Notes under the pieces: generated by a model
The model's database searches: none
Seen by the model: the letters and a program-made list of their open reading frames with translations, nothing else
Told to the model about the DNA's origin: nothing
Made by a program: the position numbers and the translations under genes
Part shown: positions 45,267 through 54,967 of the stretch, piece after piece
Position numbering within the stretch: the stretch's first letter is position 1
Layout of the letters: each line of letters opens with the position of its first letter
Assembly: GCF_018734325.1 (NCBI RefSeq)
Contig: NZ_CP073754.1
Coordinates: forward strand, 2,790,001-2,854,000
Direction of reading: 5' to 3'
DNA: 64,000 bases
Source: Methylomonas paludis
Lineage (GTDB): Bacteria; Pseudomonadota; Gammaproteobacteria; Methylococcales; Methylomonadaceae

Positions 45267-46922
45267 TCACACGAAGCTGCGTTTACTGCATTGCAGTTGT
45301 TTTAATACTGCGACGACACGATCAATTTCTTCATAGGTATTATAAAATGCCAGAGATGGCCGAACAGTGGTTTCCAGACCAAAACGACGCAGGATAGGCT
45401 GGGCACAATGATGTCCGGCACGGACGGCTACCCCAACTTTATTCAGAGCTTTGCCGACATCCTGGGTACTGTGACCGGCCAATACGAATGACATGACACT
45501 GGCTTTATCGGGCGCAGTACCGATCAGACGTACCCCAGGTACAGCTTGCAGGGCGTGCATGCCGTATACCAGCAATTCGTGCTCGTAACGGGCAACATTT
45601 TCCAGGCCGATACGGCTCAAATACTCCAGAGCCGCACCCAAACCGACCGCATCGGCAATATTCCCGGTACCGGCCTCAAATTTGGCGGGAGCCGGTTGAT
45701 AGACGGTTTTCTCGAAAGTAACATCTTCTATCATATTGCCGCCGCCCTGCCAAGGCTGAGTAGCCGCCAATATTTCCGGTTTGCCGTACAGCACACCAAT
45801 ACCGGTAGGGCCAAAGATTTTGTGTCCGGAAAACACCAGCCAGTCGCAATCCAGGGCCTGAACATCGACCCGTAAATGTGAGACTGACTGGGCGCCGTCC
45901 AGTAATACTTTAGCACCGGCCTGGTGGGCCATGGCTATTATTTCCTGGGCCGGGGTAACGGTACCCAAGGCGTTGGAAACATGGGTAAACGAAACCAGTT
46001 TGGTACGTGCATTCAGCAGTTTACTGAATTCGGACAGGATAACCTGACCATGATCATCAACCGGAATCACCCGTAAAACTGCGCCTGTTTCAACACATAG
46101 CTGCTGCCAGGGCACGATGTTGGCATGGTGCTCCAGCCAGCTGATGATAATTTCATCACCTGCACCGATGTTTTGTTTACCCCAGCTTTTTGCGACCAGA
46201 TTGATGGCTTCTGTGGAACCGCGGACAAAAACGATTTCATCCGAAGATGGGGCGTTAATAAACCGTGCCACAATGTTTCTGGCGCCTTCATAAGCATCTG
46301 TCGCCCGTGCCGCCAATTCGTGAGCCGCCCGGTGGATATTGGAATTTTCATGTTTGTAAAATTCCGAGAGCCGGTCGATCACTACTTGGGGTTTTTGGGT
46401 GGTAGCGGCATTATCCAACCAGGCCAACTGGTGGCCATTGACCCGTTCGCTGAGGATGGGAAAATCCCGGCGTACGGCATGGACATCAAACGGTGGATGC
46501 GCGGCAGCCAAACCCGGTAGTTGCGGGTTACGACCCAATTCACCCAGATCTTTAACATAGTAAAATGAAGTGTCTGCCACCGGCGTAGCCAGCGGATTAC
46601 GGCCAAAGCCACCGACACTGCTCAACTTGCTCAGATCAGCGACCCCAGGCAGACCAAAACTGTGCTGCGCCAGCGCCGATAAGGCACTGTCATCGCTCAG
46701 CGGCAGACTGCTTAAGCTGCCAGCCGCTGGCAGATTCAAGGCAGCAGTCGGCACTGCCGATGGGGCAAGCTGGCTGATGCTGCTCTGATTGGGCAGTTCG
46801 GAAAAAAACTGGCTTGCCAATCTGCTCAGTTCCGCAGTATCGGGCAGGCCCGGCAACTGCTCCGGGCTACTGCCCAGAGCTTGTTGCGCCAATGCTGATA
46901 AATCCGGATTATTTATACTCAT
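45267..46922 (-). CDS. Encapsulin-cargo cysteine desulfurase (SufS-like, N-terminal targeting extension)
   Basis: 551 residues; ordinary SufS is about 400. Residues 1-145 are an Ala/Leu/Ser/Pro-rich, probably disordered extension with two similar units (DLSALAQQALG..LPGLPD..ELSRLAS and ALSALAQHSFG..LPGVADLSKLS) and two GRNP motifs. Such extensions load cargo into family 2A encapsulins. The rest is a class V PLP enzyme: AWLDNAATTQKP, NIHRAAHELA, lysine in FSGHKIFGPTG, and catalytic Cys in RAGHHCAQP. It releases sulfane sulfur from cysteine with alanine as by-product. Its start overlaps the shell gene end by 14 bases. Last gene of the operon, before a strong terminator. Confidence 0.93.
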   Translation of the reverse strand: MSINNPDLSALAQQALGSSPEQLPGLPDTAELSRLASQFFSELPNQSSISQLAPSAVPTAALNLPAAGSLSSLPLSDDSALSALAQHSFGLPGVADLSKLSSVGGFGRNPLATPVADTSFYYVKDLGELGRNPQLPGLAAAHPPFDVHAVRRDFPILSERVNGHQLAWLDNAATTQKPQVVIDRLSEFYKHENSNIHRAAHELAARATDAYEGARNIVARFINAPSSDEIVFVRGSTEAINLVAKSWGKQNIGAGDEIIISWLEHHANIVPWQQLCVETGAVLRVIPVDDHGQVILSEFSKLLNARTKLVSFTHVSNALGTVTPAQEIIAMAHQAGAKVLLDGAQSVSHLRVDVQALDCDWLVFSGHKIFGPTGIGVLYGKPEILAATQPWQGGGNMIEDVTFEKTVYQPAPAKFEAGTGNIADAVGLGAALEYLSRIGLENVARYEHELLVYGMHALQAVPGVRLIGTAPDKASVMSFVLAGHSTQDVGKALNKVGVAVRAGHHCAQPILRRFGLETTVRPSLAFYNTYEEIDRVVAVLKQLQCSKRSFV

Positions 46923-47826
46923 GGTACTGGCCTACTTCGACGTTTTCCAGTACTGCAATGGCATCGTCGGTTAATACGGCTAATGAACAGTATAATGAAA
47001 CCAGATAGGAGGCGATGGCTTTATGGTTAATGCCCATAAAACGCACGGACAAGCCCATGCTGAGTTCATCGGTCAGATTAGGCTGATACAAGCCGACCAC
47101 GCCCTGACGGCTTTCGCCGGTGCGCAACAACAGAATATTGGTTTTACCATCGACCACTTTCAGTTTGTCGGTAGGAATCAAAGGCAGACCGCGCCAGGTA
47201 ATGAACTGTGAACCAAACAATGAAACTGTTGGCGGTGGAGTACCACGCCAGGTACATTCACGGCCAAAAGCGGCAATGGCTGACGGATGAGCCAGGAAGA
47301 ATGCAGGTTCTTTCCAGACTTTGGCAATCAGTTCGTCCAGATCATCCGGGGTAGGAGCACCATTGCGAGTTTGAACTTTTTGGCTGGATGCTACATTATT
47401 GAGCAAACCGTATTCAGCATTATTGATTAATTCACTTTCTTGACGCTCTTTAACGGTTTCGATGGTCAGGCGTAATTGTTCGTGAATTTGGTTGTGTGGG
47501 CTGCTGTATAAATCGGCAACGCGGGTATGAACATCCAGTACGGTATTGACGGCATTCAGACGGTATTCGCGACCCCATTCTTCGTAATCAACGAAGGTTT
47601 GCGGCAGCACTTTTTCGTCCAGGCTGGAGCAATCTACGGTAATACTGGTATCGCTTTTGACTTTGTTAACACGATAGATACCGGCTTCTACTGGCACCCA
47701 TTGCAACAGGTGTACCAGCCAGCGCGGTGTGATCGTGCTCATCATAGGCACGGTTTTGGTTGCGTTCGATAGGGTACGCGCGGCGACGTCGCCTAACGCG
47801 GTATGAGCATCATGAATATCTGACAT
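46909..47826 (-). CDS. srpI: Family 2A encapsulin shell protein (SrpI-like)
   Basis: 305 residues with an HK97-type shell fold by family. Conserved stretches I recognise from SrpI of Synechococcus: NATKTVPMMSTITPRWLVHL, GIYRVNKVK, VDYEEWGREY, ERQESELINN, VWKEPAFFLAHPSAIAAFGR and GINHKAIASYLVSLYCSLAV. It assembles an icosahedral protein compartment that encloses the cysteine desulfurase encoded next. It lacks the cNMP-binding domain of family 2B. Upstream are serine acetyltransferase and cysteine synthase, the known srpGHI-like gene set. Expression in Synechococcus is induced by sulfur starvation; control here is inferred. Confidence 0.95.
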   Translation of the reverse strand: MSDIHDAHTALGDVAARTLSNATKTVPMMSTITPRWLVHLLQWVPVEAGIYRVNKVKSDTSITVDCSSLDEKVLPQTFVDYEEWGREYRLNAVNTVLDVHTRVADLYSSPHNQIHEQLRLTIETVKERQESELINNAEYGLLNNVASSQKVQTRNGAPTPDDLDELIAKVWKEPAFFLAHPSAIAAFGRECTWRGTPPPTVSLFGSQFITWRGLPLIPTDKLKVVDGKTNILLLRTGESRQGVVGLYQPNLTDELSMGLSVRFMGINHKAIASYLVSLYCSLAVLTDDAIAVLENVEVGQYHEYK

Positions 47827-47967
47827 GGTAGGTTCCTGCTATATATTTAAGTTATTAATAATTGTCGCTGTGACGATGGTTTGGTTTGTGTCCTTGTGTT
47901 ATTTGACGGCGGATTCTCCTGGTGCCGTTTGGGAAGGCCGAATTCACTGGAATCCGGCACTCCTGAA

Positions 47968-48903
47968 TTAAATTCCACCTCCGTTTTCAAAGAGTTCGCT
48001 GCGCACCAGAGCCTGACTAACATGACTTCCGGGCGGGACGCTGTGAGTCAACCATACGTTGCCGCCGATGGTAGAGCCTCTGCCTATGGTGATACGACCC
48101 AAGATGGTGGCGCCGGCATAAATAACCACATGGTCTTCTACGATGGGATGGCGGGCATTGCCTTTTACCAGCATACCGCTGTCGTCTTTGGCAAAACGTT
48201 TTGCCCCTAAGGTCACGGCCTGATATAGCCTGACATAACGGCCGATAACAGCGGTTTCGCCTATTACTACGCCAGTACCATGATCGATGAAAAAGCTGTC
48301 TGCAATCTGGGCACCTGGATGAATATCTATGCCGGTGGCGGAATGGGCCAGTTCACTAATCACTCGCGCCACCAAAGGCGCCCCCAATAGATATAAGGGA
48401 TGAGCTAGCCTGTGGTGTATCACCGCCGTAATACCTGGATAGCACAGCAATACTTCATCAGCACTTCTGGCTGCCGGATCACCTTCGTAAGCCGCTTGTA
48501 TATCGGTTTCGATCAAGGTTCTGATCTTAGGTAGTTCGGCGGCAAATTGGCGAGTAATGGCAATAGCCTGGGCATGCATGTCGTCATCACGGCCTTCCTG
48601 CTGAGCAACGAATTGCAATTCCAGACCAATTTGGCGGTTTAACTGGCGCAAGATTCCGTCCAGGGTATGTCCGACAAAATAGTCTATGCCTTCCTCATTC
48701 AGATCCGGTAAGCCCAGTCGATTGGGAAACAATACTGAGCCCAGGTTTTCCACGATCTGGCTGAGGATTTTTTTGGACGGCAATTTGGGTGGATGCTCGC
48801 GGCGCTGGCGGTTTTCCAAAGATTGCACACGCAAAGTGTGCAATTCGGTGACCAGCGACTCTATGCCCCACTCGACATGTCCGCCATGGACAAGCTGGAT
48901 CAT
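47968..48903 (-). CDS. srpH: Serine O-acetyltransferase (SrpH/EpsC type)
   Basis: 311 residues. Makes O-acetylserine for cysteine synthase. The N-terminal helical region carries [12 protein letters not shown] and [18 protein letters not shown]; the left-handed beta-helix follows with [29 protein letters not shown] and a terminal [22 protein letters not shown]. The C-terminal end is [10 protein letters not shown]; a terminal Ile allows docking into cysteine synthase, so a CysE-CysK complex is possible. Its start overlaps the cysK stop by 4 bases (ATGA). A 141-base gap separates it from the encapsulin gene. Confidence 0.93.
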   Translation of the reverse strand: MIQLVHGGHVEWGIESLVTELHTLRVQSLENRQRREHPPKLPSKKILSQIVENLGSVLFPNRLGLPDLNEEGIDYFVGHTLDGILRQLNRQIGLELQFVAQQEGRDDDMHAQAIAITRQFAAELPKIRTLIETDIQAAYEGDPAARSADEVLLCYPGITAVIHHRLAHPLYLLGAPLVARVISELAHSATGIDIHPGAQIADSFFIDHGTGVVIGETAVIGRYVRLYQAVTLGAKRFAKDDSGMLVKGNARHPIVEDHVVIYAGATILGRITIGRGSTIGGNVWLTHSVPPGSHVSQALVRSELFENGGGI

Positions 48904-49877
48904 AGGGCCACACCCTGAGTATCGAACAAGCCTTCGAACAAGGCAGAGCTTAAATAACGTTCGCCGGAATCGGGCAGTATCACCACGATGGTTTTACCGG
49001 CATGTTCAGGACGCTTGGCGATGCGCACGGCTACCGCAACGGCAGCACCACAGGAGATACCTGACAGAATACCTTCTTCACGGGCTAAACGCCGGGCATA
49101 GTCTATGGCTTCTTCATTGCTGACCTGGACAATTTCATCGACCAGAGACAAGTCCAGCACATCCGGTACGAAACCGGCACCTATGCCTTGAATTTTATGC
49201 GGCGCAGGCTTTAATTCCTCTCCGGCGCGAAACTGAGTCAATACCGGACTGGTTTCAGGTTCTACAGCGATGGAGATGATGGGCTTGCCCTGGGTGAGTT
49301 TGATGTAGCGGGAAACACCGGTGATGGTGCCGCCGGTGCCGACCCCGGAAACCAGGATGTCTATGGCACCTTCGCTATCGTTCCAGATTTCCGGGCCAGT
49401 GGTTTGTTCGTGAATGGCAGGATTGGCCGGGTTACGGAATTGTTGTAATAATACGTAACGTTCGGGATCGGACGCGGCGATTTCCTCAGCTTTGGCAATT
49501 GCACCTTTCATGCCTTTGGCACCTTCAGTCAGCACCAGTTTGGCTCCATAGGCGACCAGAAGTTTACGCCGCTCGACACTCATGGTTTCAGGCATGGTGA
49601 GCGTTAAGGGGATGCCGCGCGCCGCTGCCACAAAAGCCAGGGCAATACCGGTATTACCGCTGGTAGGTTCGATGATTTCTTTGCCGGGACCGAGCAGGCC
49701 GCGTTGCTGGGCATCGTTGATCATGGCCGCGCCTATCCGGCATTTGACCGAGTAAGCCGGATTACGGCCTTCAACTTTTGCGAGTAGGGTGACTGGCGCA
49801 CCTTCTGTGATGCGATTCAATCGAACCAGCGGCGTGTTGCCAATGGATTGTGAGTTGTCTGGATACCAATGTGCCAT
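48900..49877 (-). CDS. cysK: Cysteine synthase (O-acetylserine sulfhydrylase)
   Basis: 325 residues, PLP-dependent. The cofactor lysine lies in [27 protein letters not shown] is the substrate loop, [15 protein letters not shown] binds the phosphate and [12 protein letters not shown] is the C-terminal signature. It condenses O-acetylserine with sulfide. First gene of the four-gene operon that ends with the encapsulated desulfurase (srpG-like position). Whether the cell has another cysK or cysM elsewhere cannot be seen. The promoter candidate lies near 50007, in the AT-rich gap. Confidence 0.95.
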   Translation of the reverse strand: MAHWYPDNSQSIGNTPLVRLNRITEGAPVTLLAKVEGRNPAYSVKCRIGAAMINDAQQRGLLGPGKEIIEPTSGNTGIALAFVAAARGIPLTLTMPETMSVERRKLLVAYGAKLVLTEGAKGMKGAIAKAEEIAASDPERYVLLQQFRNPANPAIHEQTTGPEIWNDSEGAIDILVSGVGTGGTITGVSRYIKLTQGKPIISIAVEPETSPVLTQFRAGEELKPAPHKIQGIGAGFVPDVLDLSLVDEIVQVSNEEAIDYARRLAREEGILSGISCGAAVAVAVRIAKRPEHAGKTIVVILPDSGERYLSSALFEGLFDTQGVAL

Positions 49878-50006
49878 AGTGGGTTAGTCCTTAATGATTA
49901 GCCAAAAAATTGCGCCCCTAAGGGCTGGTTGGCCTCCGGCAGTCCGGTCAGCATCACTGCTGTTGTTAAGTTACTTGGTTTTGCCAAGGACTGTCAAGGC
50001 TGGGCA

Positions 50007-50012
50007 ATTATA
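50007..50012 (-). promoter_or_regulatory. Candidate -10 box of the encapsulin/cysteine operon
   Basis: TATAAT on the minus strand, 130 bases upstream of the cysK start; the region 17 bases further upstream has no good -35 match, as expected for a promoter that needs an activator. Confidence 0.4.
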
Positions 50013-50035
50013 ACCACATCTTGTATATGATATTT

Positions 50036-50053
50036 TTAGATATATAAATCTAA
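50036..50053. promoter_or_regulatory. LysR-type (possibly CysB) operator dyad
   Basis: TTAGAT-ATATAA-ATCTAA is a perfect 6+6+6 dyad within AT-rich DNA, about 36-53 bases upstream of the predicted start of the cysK operon, where LysR-type activators bind (T-N11-A pattern is present). A CysB-like gene lies 4 kb away. The remainder of the gap 49878-50261 is AT-rich with no gene. Confidence 0.4.
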
Positions 50054-50261
50054 TTAATTCATATATAGTTTGAAATCCCCCCCTTCCACATACCCTAAAA
50101 AAATATATCATATTGTTTATATTGATATTTTTTTAGATAAAAATTAATTTTTAGGTTTATTATGGTAATTTTCGATATGTTATTCTAATAATATCGTTTT
50201 GATGGATAGTTGGCTGGTTTATAACATGTAAGGACTTGAAAAATACTTACTATCATAGGAT

Positions 50262-51554
50262 ATGAATATGACACGGCTAAACTCGAGAATCTTGTTAACT
50301 GCGACCTTGCTAGGCCTGACGGCGCAGACTCAGATTGCCCTTGCCACTAGCGGTTATTTTGAAAATGCTTACGGTGCCCGCAGTAAAGCGCTGGCCGGTG
50401 CCGATGTGGCATTTTCGCAGGATGCTATTTCTGCGGCGCTGAACCCGGCTGGTTTGGTGTTTGTGGGGAATCGTCTGGATGTGGAGGGGGAGTTTTTCAG
50501 TCCGTTGCGTGAATATTCGGTGGATCATGCCGGCGTTCCGACAGGACAGGGACAGCTACCGTTGACCGCCGGCAGCCACGAAAGCCGGAAAAATTATTAT
50601 CTGATTCCGACCATAGGCTGGAGTCACAAGCTGAGCGAAGATCAAAGTGTGGGCTTGGCGCTATATGGTAACGGTGGCATGAACACTGATTATGCCCACG
50701 TACAGAACGGCAATGGTTCGACCGGCGTGTTTTACGCCGGCCGCACCGGGGTGGACATGGCGCAGGGCTTTCTGGAAGCCACTTATGCCCGCTCCTTCGC
50801 CAACGGTCGTTATGCGCTGGGTATTTCTCCAATTTTTGCCATTCAATATTTTGAGGGCCAGGGGCTATCTTCCTTTAGCGGCTTGTCCAGTGATGCAAGC
50901 AAGCTAAGCAATAATGGTCGCGATTATTCGTTCGGGGTGGGCTTTAAAGTCGGCACTCAGGCTGAACTGGTGAAAAATGTGCGCTTAGGCATTTCTTACA
51001 AAAGCCGTACTTATATGTCACAGCTGAGTGATTATGCCGGCCTGTTTGCCGGACAAGGCAGTTTTGATATTCCTTCCAGCCTGGATACCGGTTTGTCCTG
51101 GGCGATTAATGAACGAATCACCACGGCTTTTGATGTTCAGCAAATTTTTTACAGTGAAGTAAATTCGGTGGGCAATCCTTTGGTGCTTTCGCCGAGTACA
51201 GCACTGGGCTCCGGGAATGGTTCCGGTTTTGGCTGGAAAGATGTGACGGTTTATAAATTCGGTGGTCAGTGGCAGCAAAATGATAGCTGGATCTGGCGGG
51301 CCGGGTTTAGTTACGGCAATCAGCCGATTCCCAGTTCTCAGGTCTTGTTCAATATTCTGGCTCCGGCAGTGCAGCAATGGCATTTGACCGGCGGTTTTAG
51401 CCACAAACTGACCACGCTGGATGAACTGACCTTTGCTTTTATGTATTCGCCGGAAAATACCGTATCTGGATCTAACCCACTATTACCCAGCCAAAATATT
51501 GGTTTAACCATGACGCAATATTCTTTGAGCCTGGGTTGGTCGCATAAGTTTTAA
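50262..51554 (+). CDS. FadL/OmpP1-family outer-membrane transporter
   Basis: 430 residues. Signal peptide ends near ALA before TSGYFENAYGARSKALAGADVAFSQDAISAALNPAGL, the N-terminal hatch signature of FadL/TodX proteins with the conserved NPAG. The barrel ends LSLGWSHKF. The family admits hydrophobic compounds such as fatty acids or aromatics across the outer membrane. An ATG with AAGG upstream. It is divergent from the sulfur operon and not obviously linked to it. Substrate unknown. Confidence 0.88.
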   Translation: MNMTRLNSRILLTATLLGLTAQTQIALATSGYFENAYGARSKALAGADVAFSQDAISAALNPAGLVFVGNRLDVEGEFFSPLREYSVDHAGVPTGQGQLPLTAGSHESRKNYYLIPTIGWSHKLSEDQSVGLALYGNGGMNTDYAHVQNGNGSTGVFYAGRTGVDMAQGFLEATYARSFANGRYALGISPIFAIQYFEGQGLSSFSGLSSDASKLSNNGRDYSFGVGFKVGTQAELVKNVRLGISYKSRTYMSQLSDYAGLFAGQGSFDIPSSLDTGLSWAINERITTAFDVQQIFYSEVNSVGNPLVLSPSTALGSGNGSGFGWKDVTVYKFGGQWQQNDSWIWRAGFSYGNQPIPSSQVLFNILAPAVQQWHLTGGFSHKLTTLDELTFAFMYSPENTVSGSNPLLPSQNIGLTMTQYSLSLGWSHKF

Positions 51555-51831
51555 TCAATTTGGCCTAAAAATCGTGAGACTGAAACAGCCTTCTGTTAAC
51601 CCTATATAATAAACGGGTAATTAGCTGAGGGTACAAGGTGGTTTTCAACCTTTATTAACAAATAGTAATTATTCAGCGTAAATTTTGGATTATCATTTTC
51701 AAACAAATAGTTAGCTCGAAATGATGCGCTGCACTGCGTTTAGCACATCCTACAAATACTTGTTTTTTAAAGTGGTAGTTTGACGCTGAATAGTTACAAC
51801 AAATATAGCTTTATTTTTACTAGGTATAGTT
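51555..51831. other. Short intergenic region with MITE fragment
   Basis: The stretch GATGCGCTGCACTGCGTTTAG and the bases after it, 51723-51752, match the inner arm of the palindromic element at 8595-8728. Nothing else was recognised. Confidence 0.5.
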
Positions 51832-52260
51832 ATGGCAGATATAACAGTGCTGGCTGCGCTGACAGGCGGTGGAATTATTGGCGCAGCATCAGCTTTGCTG
51901 CTGGCCGGTCATCGCCGGGTAGCGGGGATTTCCGGTATCGCTGCGGGTGTTTTACCGCCCTGGGGCAAGGAAAGCATCTGGCGTTTCTGGTTTCTGGCAG
52001 GATTGATCATAAGTGGCCCGCTGTATCGTTTGATCGGCTTGGTGGTTCCTGTTGAGTTACAGGCATCCTGGCCTGTGCTAGCGATAGCCGGCCTGCTGGT
52101 AGGTTACGGCAGTCGTTTGGGCGGCGGCTGTACCAGCGGGCATGGGGTATGTGGTATTGCCCGTTTATCGTTACGCTCTCTGATTGCTACGCTGGTGTTT
52201 ATGACTACTGCCGGGATCACGGTTTATCTGGTACGGCATGTATTGAGTGGGGTATGGTGA
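51832..52260 (+). CDS. YeeE/YedE-family sulfur permease, first half
   Basis: 142 residues with four or five transmembrane helices. GYGSRLGGGCTSGHGVCGIARLS near residue 95 is the conserved cysteine-containing pore motif of the family that moves thiosulfate or related sulfur compounds (TsuA of the same superfamily imports thiosulfate). The family often occurs as two half-length proteins; the second half follows with a TGATG stop-start overlap. Its place in a sulfur gene region supports that role. Confidence 0.83.
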   Translation: MADITVLAALTGGGIIGAASALLLAGHRRVAGISGIAAGVLPPWGKESIWRFWFLAGLIISGPLYRLIGLVVPVELQASWPVLAIAGLLVGYGSRLGGGCTSGHGVCGIARLSLRSLIATLVFMTTAGITVYLVRHVLSGVW

Positions 52261-52682
52261 TGCTGAAAAGTTTTTCTGTATTTGTGATTGGGCTGATTTT
52301 TGGCCTGGGTTTGATTGTGGCGCAGATGTCGAATCCGGGTAAGGTGCTGGCATTTCTGGATGTGGCCGGGGACTGGGATCCGAGTTTGGCACTGGTAATG
52401 GCTAGTGCTTTGCTGATATTGGGCGGTGCACAACGCTGGTTGATACCAACGATTAAGCCCATTCTGGAGCCGGAGCAAACTGTCTGTGGCGGATCTAATG
52501 CCGCTGTGGATACTAAACTGGTAATAGGTGCGGCAATTTTTGGCATAGGCTGGGGTTTATCCGGGATTTGTCCGGGACCGGCACTGGTTGGACTGAGTAG
52601 CGGCTTAACTGGTTTTTATGTGTTTGGCGCGGCCATGTTTGCCGGATTTTGGCTGTTTTATTTATTACATGGCCGACGCTAA
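52260..52682 (+). CDS. YeeE/YedE-family sulfur permease, second half (DUF6691-type)
   Basis: About 140 residues from the ATG at 52260, which shares bases with the preceding stop (TGATG); an ATG at 52254 is possible. Four transmembrane helices. The motif GWGLSGICPGPALVGL with one Cys mirrors the cysteine motif of the first half, and the N-terminal GLGLIVAQMSNPGKVLAFLD is typical of this half-protein. Together the two should form one pore. Sulfur substrate is inferred from the family. Confidence 0.83.
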   Translation: MLKSFSVFVIGLIFGLGLIVAQMSNPGKVLAFLDVAGDWDPSLALVMASALLILGGAQRWLIPTIKPILEPEQTVCGGSNAAVDTKLVIGAAIFGIGWGLSGICPGPALVGLSSGLTGFYVFGAAMFAGFWLFYLLHGRR

Positions 52683-52721
52683 CGGTGGCGGGCAAGCCCT
52701 CACTGCTTTCAACTCCGAGCC

Positions 52722-53834
52722 TTAGCCAAAGCTGGCCGGAAGTTCCTGGTAGCGATCCAGGGCGGCATAAGCCTCAGCAACTGGACGATAGGTGATATGG
52801 CCTTGGTAGGTATTTAGGGCTTTGGCAAAACCTGAGTCGCTGGACAGGGCTTGCAGGCCATGATCAGCCAGTTTCTGCACATAGGGGAATGTGGCGGTGG
52901 TTAATGCCTGGGTTGAGGTGCGCGGGTATGCTCCCGGCATATTGCTGACACAGTAATGGATTACGTCATGTTTCCGATACACGGGCTGATCATGGGTGGT
53001 GGCATGTGCGGTTTCAATGCAGCCACCCTGATCTATACTGACATCAACCAGTACTGAACCAGGCTGCAAGGTTTTTACCATGGCTTCTGTGATGACATGC
53101 GTGGCACGCGCACCATGTACCAGCACAGCACCTACTAATAAATCGGTATCGACTAATTGAGCGGCAATCGCTTCCGGCGTGGAAATTATGAAGTCGATAT
53201 CGGTGGAAATTTCCCGTTTCAGGCGGGCTGCACTTTCCGGAAACAGACCGGCTACGGTGACGTTGGCCCCCAATCCAATTGCGGTGCTGGCGGCATGACT
53301 GCCCACTACGCCATCGCCGATGATCAGAACCTTACCATAACGTTTACCCAATACCGAACCCAGCATTACGCCTTTGCCGCCATTATGGGCAGCCAGATAA
53401 TGGCAGCCCATTTGTACGGCCATGTTGCCGGCAACGGCACTCATGGGAGCCAGCAGGGGTAGTCTGCCATTGGCATCTTCTAGGGTTTCGTAGGCTACGG
53501 CGCTGGTTTTACCGTCCAGCAGCGCTTGGGTAAGCTCCCAAGGCACCCCGGCCAGATGGAAATAAGTAAAGACGATTTGCTGTTGCAGATAAGGGTATTC
53601 TTGGGCAACCGGTTCTTTGACTTTGATGACCAATTCCTGTTCCCAGGCAGTGCGGGTATCGACAATCACTGCACCCACCTGCAGATAGGCCTGATCTGTA
53701 AAACCTGAACCAAGCCCGGCATCTTGTTCGACGGCAACTTGATGACCAGCAGCTGTGAGTTTTGCGACACCGCTTGGCGTTAAGCCGACACGGTTTTCTT
53801 TGGTTTTAATTTCTTTGATCAGACCAATTTTCAT
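52722..53834 (-). CDS. ald: Alanine dehydrogenase
   Basis: 370 residues, the standard length. NAD-dependent interconversion of alanine with pyruvate and ammonia. N-terminal MKIGLIKEIKTKENRVGLTP is the family signature, with lysine and His contexts in VIKVKEPVAQEYP and TYFHLAGV; the Rossmann motif is VLIIGDGVVGSHAASTAIGLGA; DVSIDQGGC and a C-terminal active loop follow. It is a single gene on the minus strand between the sulfur permease and the cys operon. Alanine is the by-product of the nearby cysteine desulfurase, so a metabolic link is possible but is inference. Confidence 0.95.
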   Translation of the reverse strand: MKIGLIKEIKTKENRVGLTPSGVAKLTAAGHQVAVEQDAGLGSGFTDQAYLQVGAVIVDTRTAWEQELVIKVKEPVAQEYPYLQQQIVFTYFHLAGVPWELTQALLDGKTSAVAYETLEDANGRLPLLAPMSAVAGNMAVQMGCHYLAAHNGGKGVMLGSVLGKRYGKVLIIGDGVVGSHAASTAIGLGANVTVAGLFPESAARLKREISTDIDFIISTPEAIAAQLVDTDLLVGAVLVHGARATHVITEAMVKTLQPGSVLVDVSIDQGGCIETAHATTHDQPVYRKHDVIHYCVSNMPGAYPRTSTQALTTATFPYVQKLADHGLQALSSDSGFAKALNTYQGHITYRPVAEAYAALDRYQELPASFG

Positions 53835-54044
53835 CGTGTTGTTCCTGGAGAGTGGGGCTGCTGGGCTTAAAGTTCTACAGCAGGAAGATTATATAACCTG
53901 CTTAGAAGATTTTCTGGCTAAGTATCATGCAGATTATGCGCCAGCCTTAGTCTTGCTTATTAACTGGAGCGTTACCTGAACATTATACTCATGTTTCTAC
54001 AGATTCAGCCCTGGCGGTTGTTACGGGATCTACTACCCTAGGGT

Positions 54045-54947
54045 TTAACGTTGCTGCACTGATCCTGATCTGGATAATAACTCACTAATAAAATATTTCA
54101 GATAGGACGGCAGATATAAATGTTTCAGATATGCAATTTTAGTGACGGATCGCGGTATCAGGTGCGATAAGTCTAATGCGACCAGATCATTGTCATTACC
54201 TGGCTCATAGGAAGTACCGGCAATAATGCCCACACCCAAGCCCAATCGGACATAGGTTTTGATGATATCGGAGTCAGCGGCAGCCAGGGTGATGTCCAGT
54301 TCTTTACCGGCATTTTTAAAGGCTTTTTCTATGTTGGAACGACCAGTGAATCCAGGGGAATAAGTCAGTATCGGAAATGAGGCCAACCGACCCAGGGTGA
54401 TGTCACCTTGAGCCAAGGGATGATGACGCGGAACAACGGCAATATGTTGCCATTCGTAACAGGGTTTAACTACCAATTTTTCGTCTTCATCGAGTTTTTC
54501 AGTGCAGATGGCGATATCGGCACGATGATGGTGCAAGTGCTGAATCAGATCGTCAGGCGAAGATTGCACCATATAAATGGTGATACCTGGATATTTTTCC
54601 CGAAACTTTTGTACTGGGGTCGGCAGCAAATATTTGGCCTGGGTGTGGGTGGTGGCGATGTGCAGGGAGCCGTTGCGGTTGTCGCGAAAGTCGTCGGCAA
54701 TGGCATGAATATTTTTTTTGGCCTGGTTGATTCGTTCGACCTGTTCCATCACGCGTTCACCTAAGGGGGTTAATCCCAATAGTTTTTTACCATGGCGTTC
54801 AAAAATTGGGGAACCAAGTTCTTCTTCAAATAGCTGTAATTGCCGACTGGCGGCAGATTGCACAACATTGAGTTTTTCTGCGGCCTTGGACTGGTTAAAG
54901 TTTGTTTCCTGCAGAATGCGCAGCAATTCGATTTGGTTGAGGTTCAT
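54045..54947 (-). CDS. cysB: CysB-like LysR-family regulator
   Basis: 300 residues; E. coli CysB has 324. Winged helix at the N-terminus (LNQIELLRILQETNFNQSKAAEKLNVVQSAASRQLQLFEEELG). The sensor domain has features of CysB rather than generic LysR: GSLHIATTHTQAKYLLP, SPGFTGRSNIEKAF and DSDIIKTYVRLGLGVGIIAG, the region that binds the inducer. It lies 20 bases after cysA and is probably in the cysTWA operon. CysB activates sulfur assimilation genes in response to acetylserine; it may also act on the encapsulin operon. Cbl is an alternative paralog label. Confidence 0.88.
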   Translation of the reverse strand: MNLNQIELLRILQETNFNQSKAAEKLNVVQSAASRQLQLFEEELGSPIFERHGKKLLGLTPLGERVMEQVERINQAKKNIHAIADDFRDNRNGSLHIATTHTQAKYLLPTPVQKFREKYPGITIYMVQSSPDDLIQHLHHHRADIAICTEKLDEDEKLVVKPCYEWQHIAVVPRHHPLAQGDITLGRLASFPILTYSPGFTGRSNIEKAFKNAGKELDITLAAADSDIIKTYVRLGLGVGIIAGTSYEPGNDNDLVALDLSHLIPRSVTKIAYLKHLYLPSYLKYFISELLSRSGSVQQR

Positions 54948-54967
54948 AGTTTTGGCAGATTGATTAT

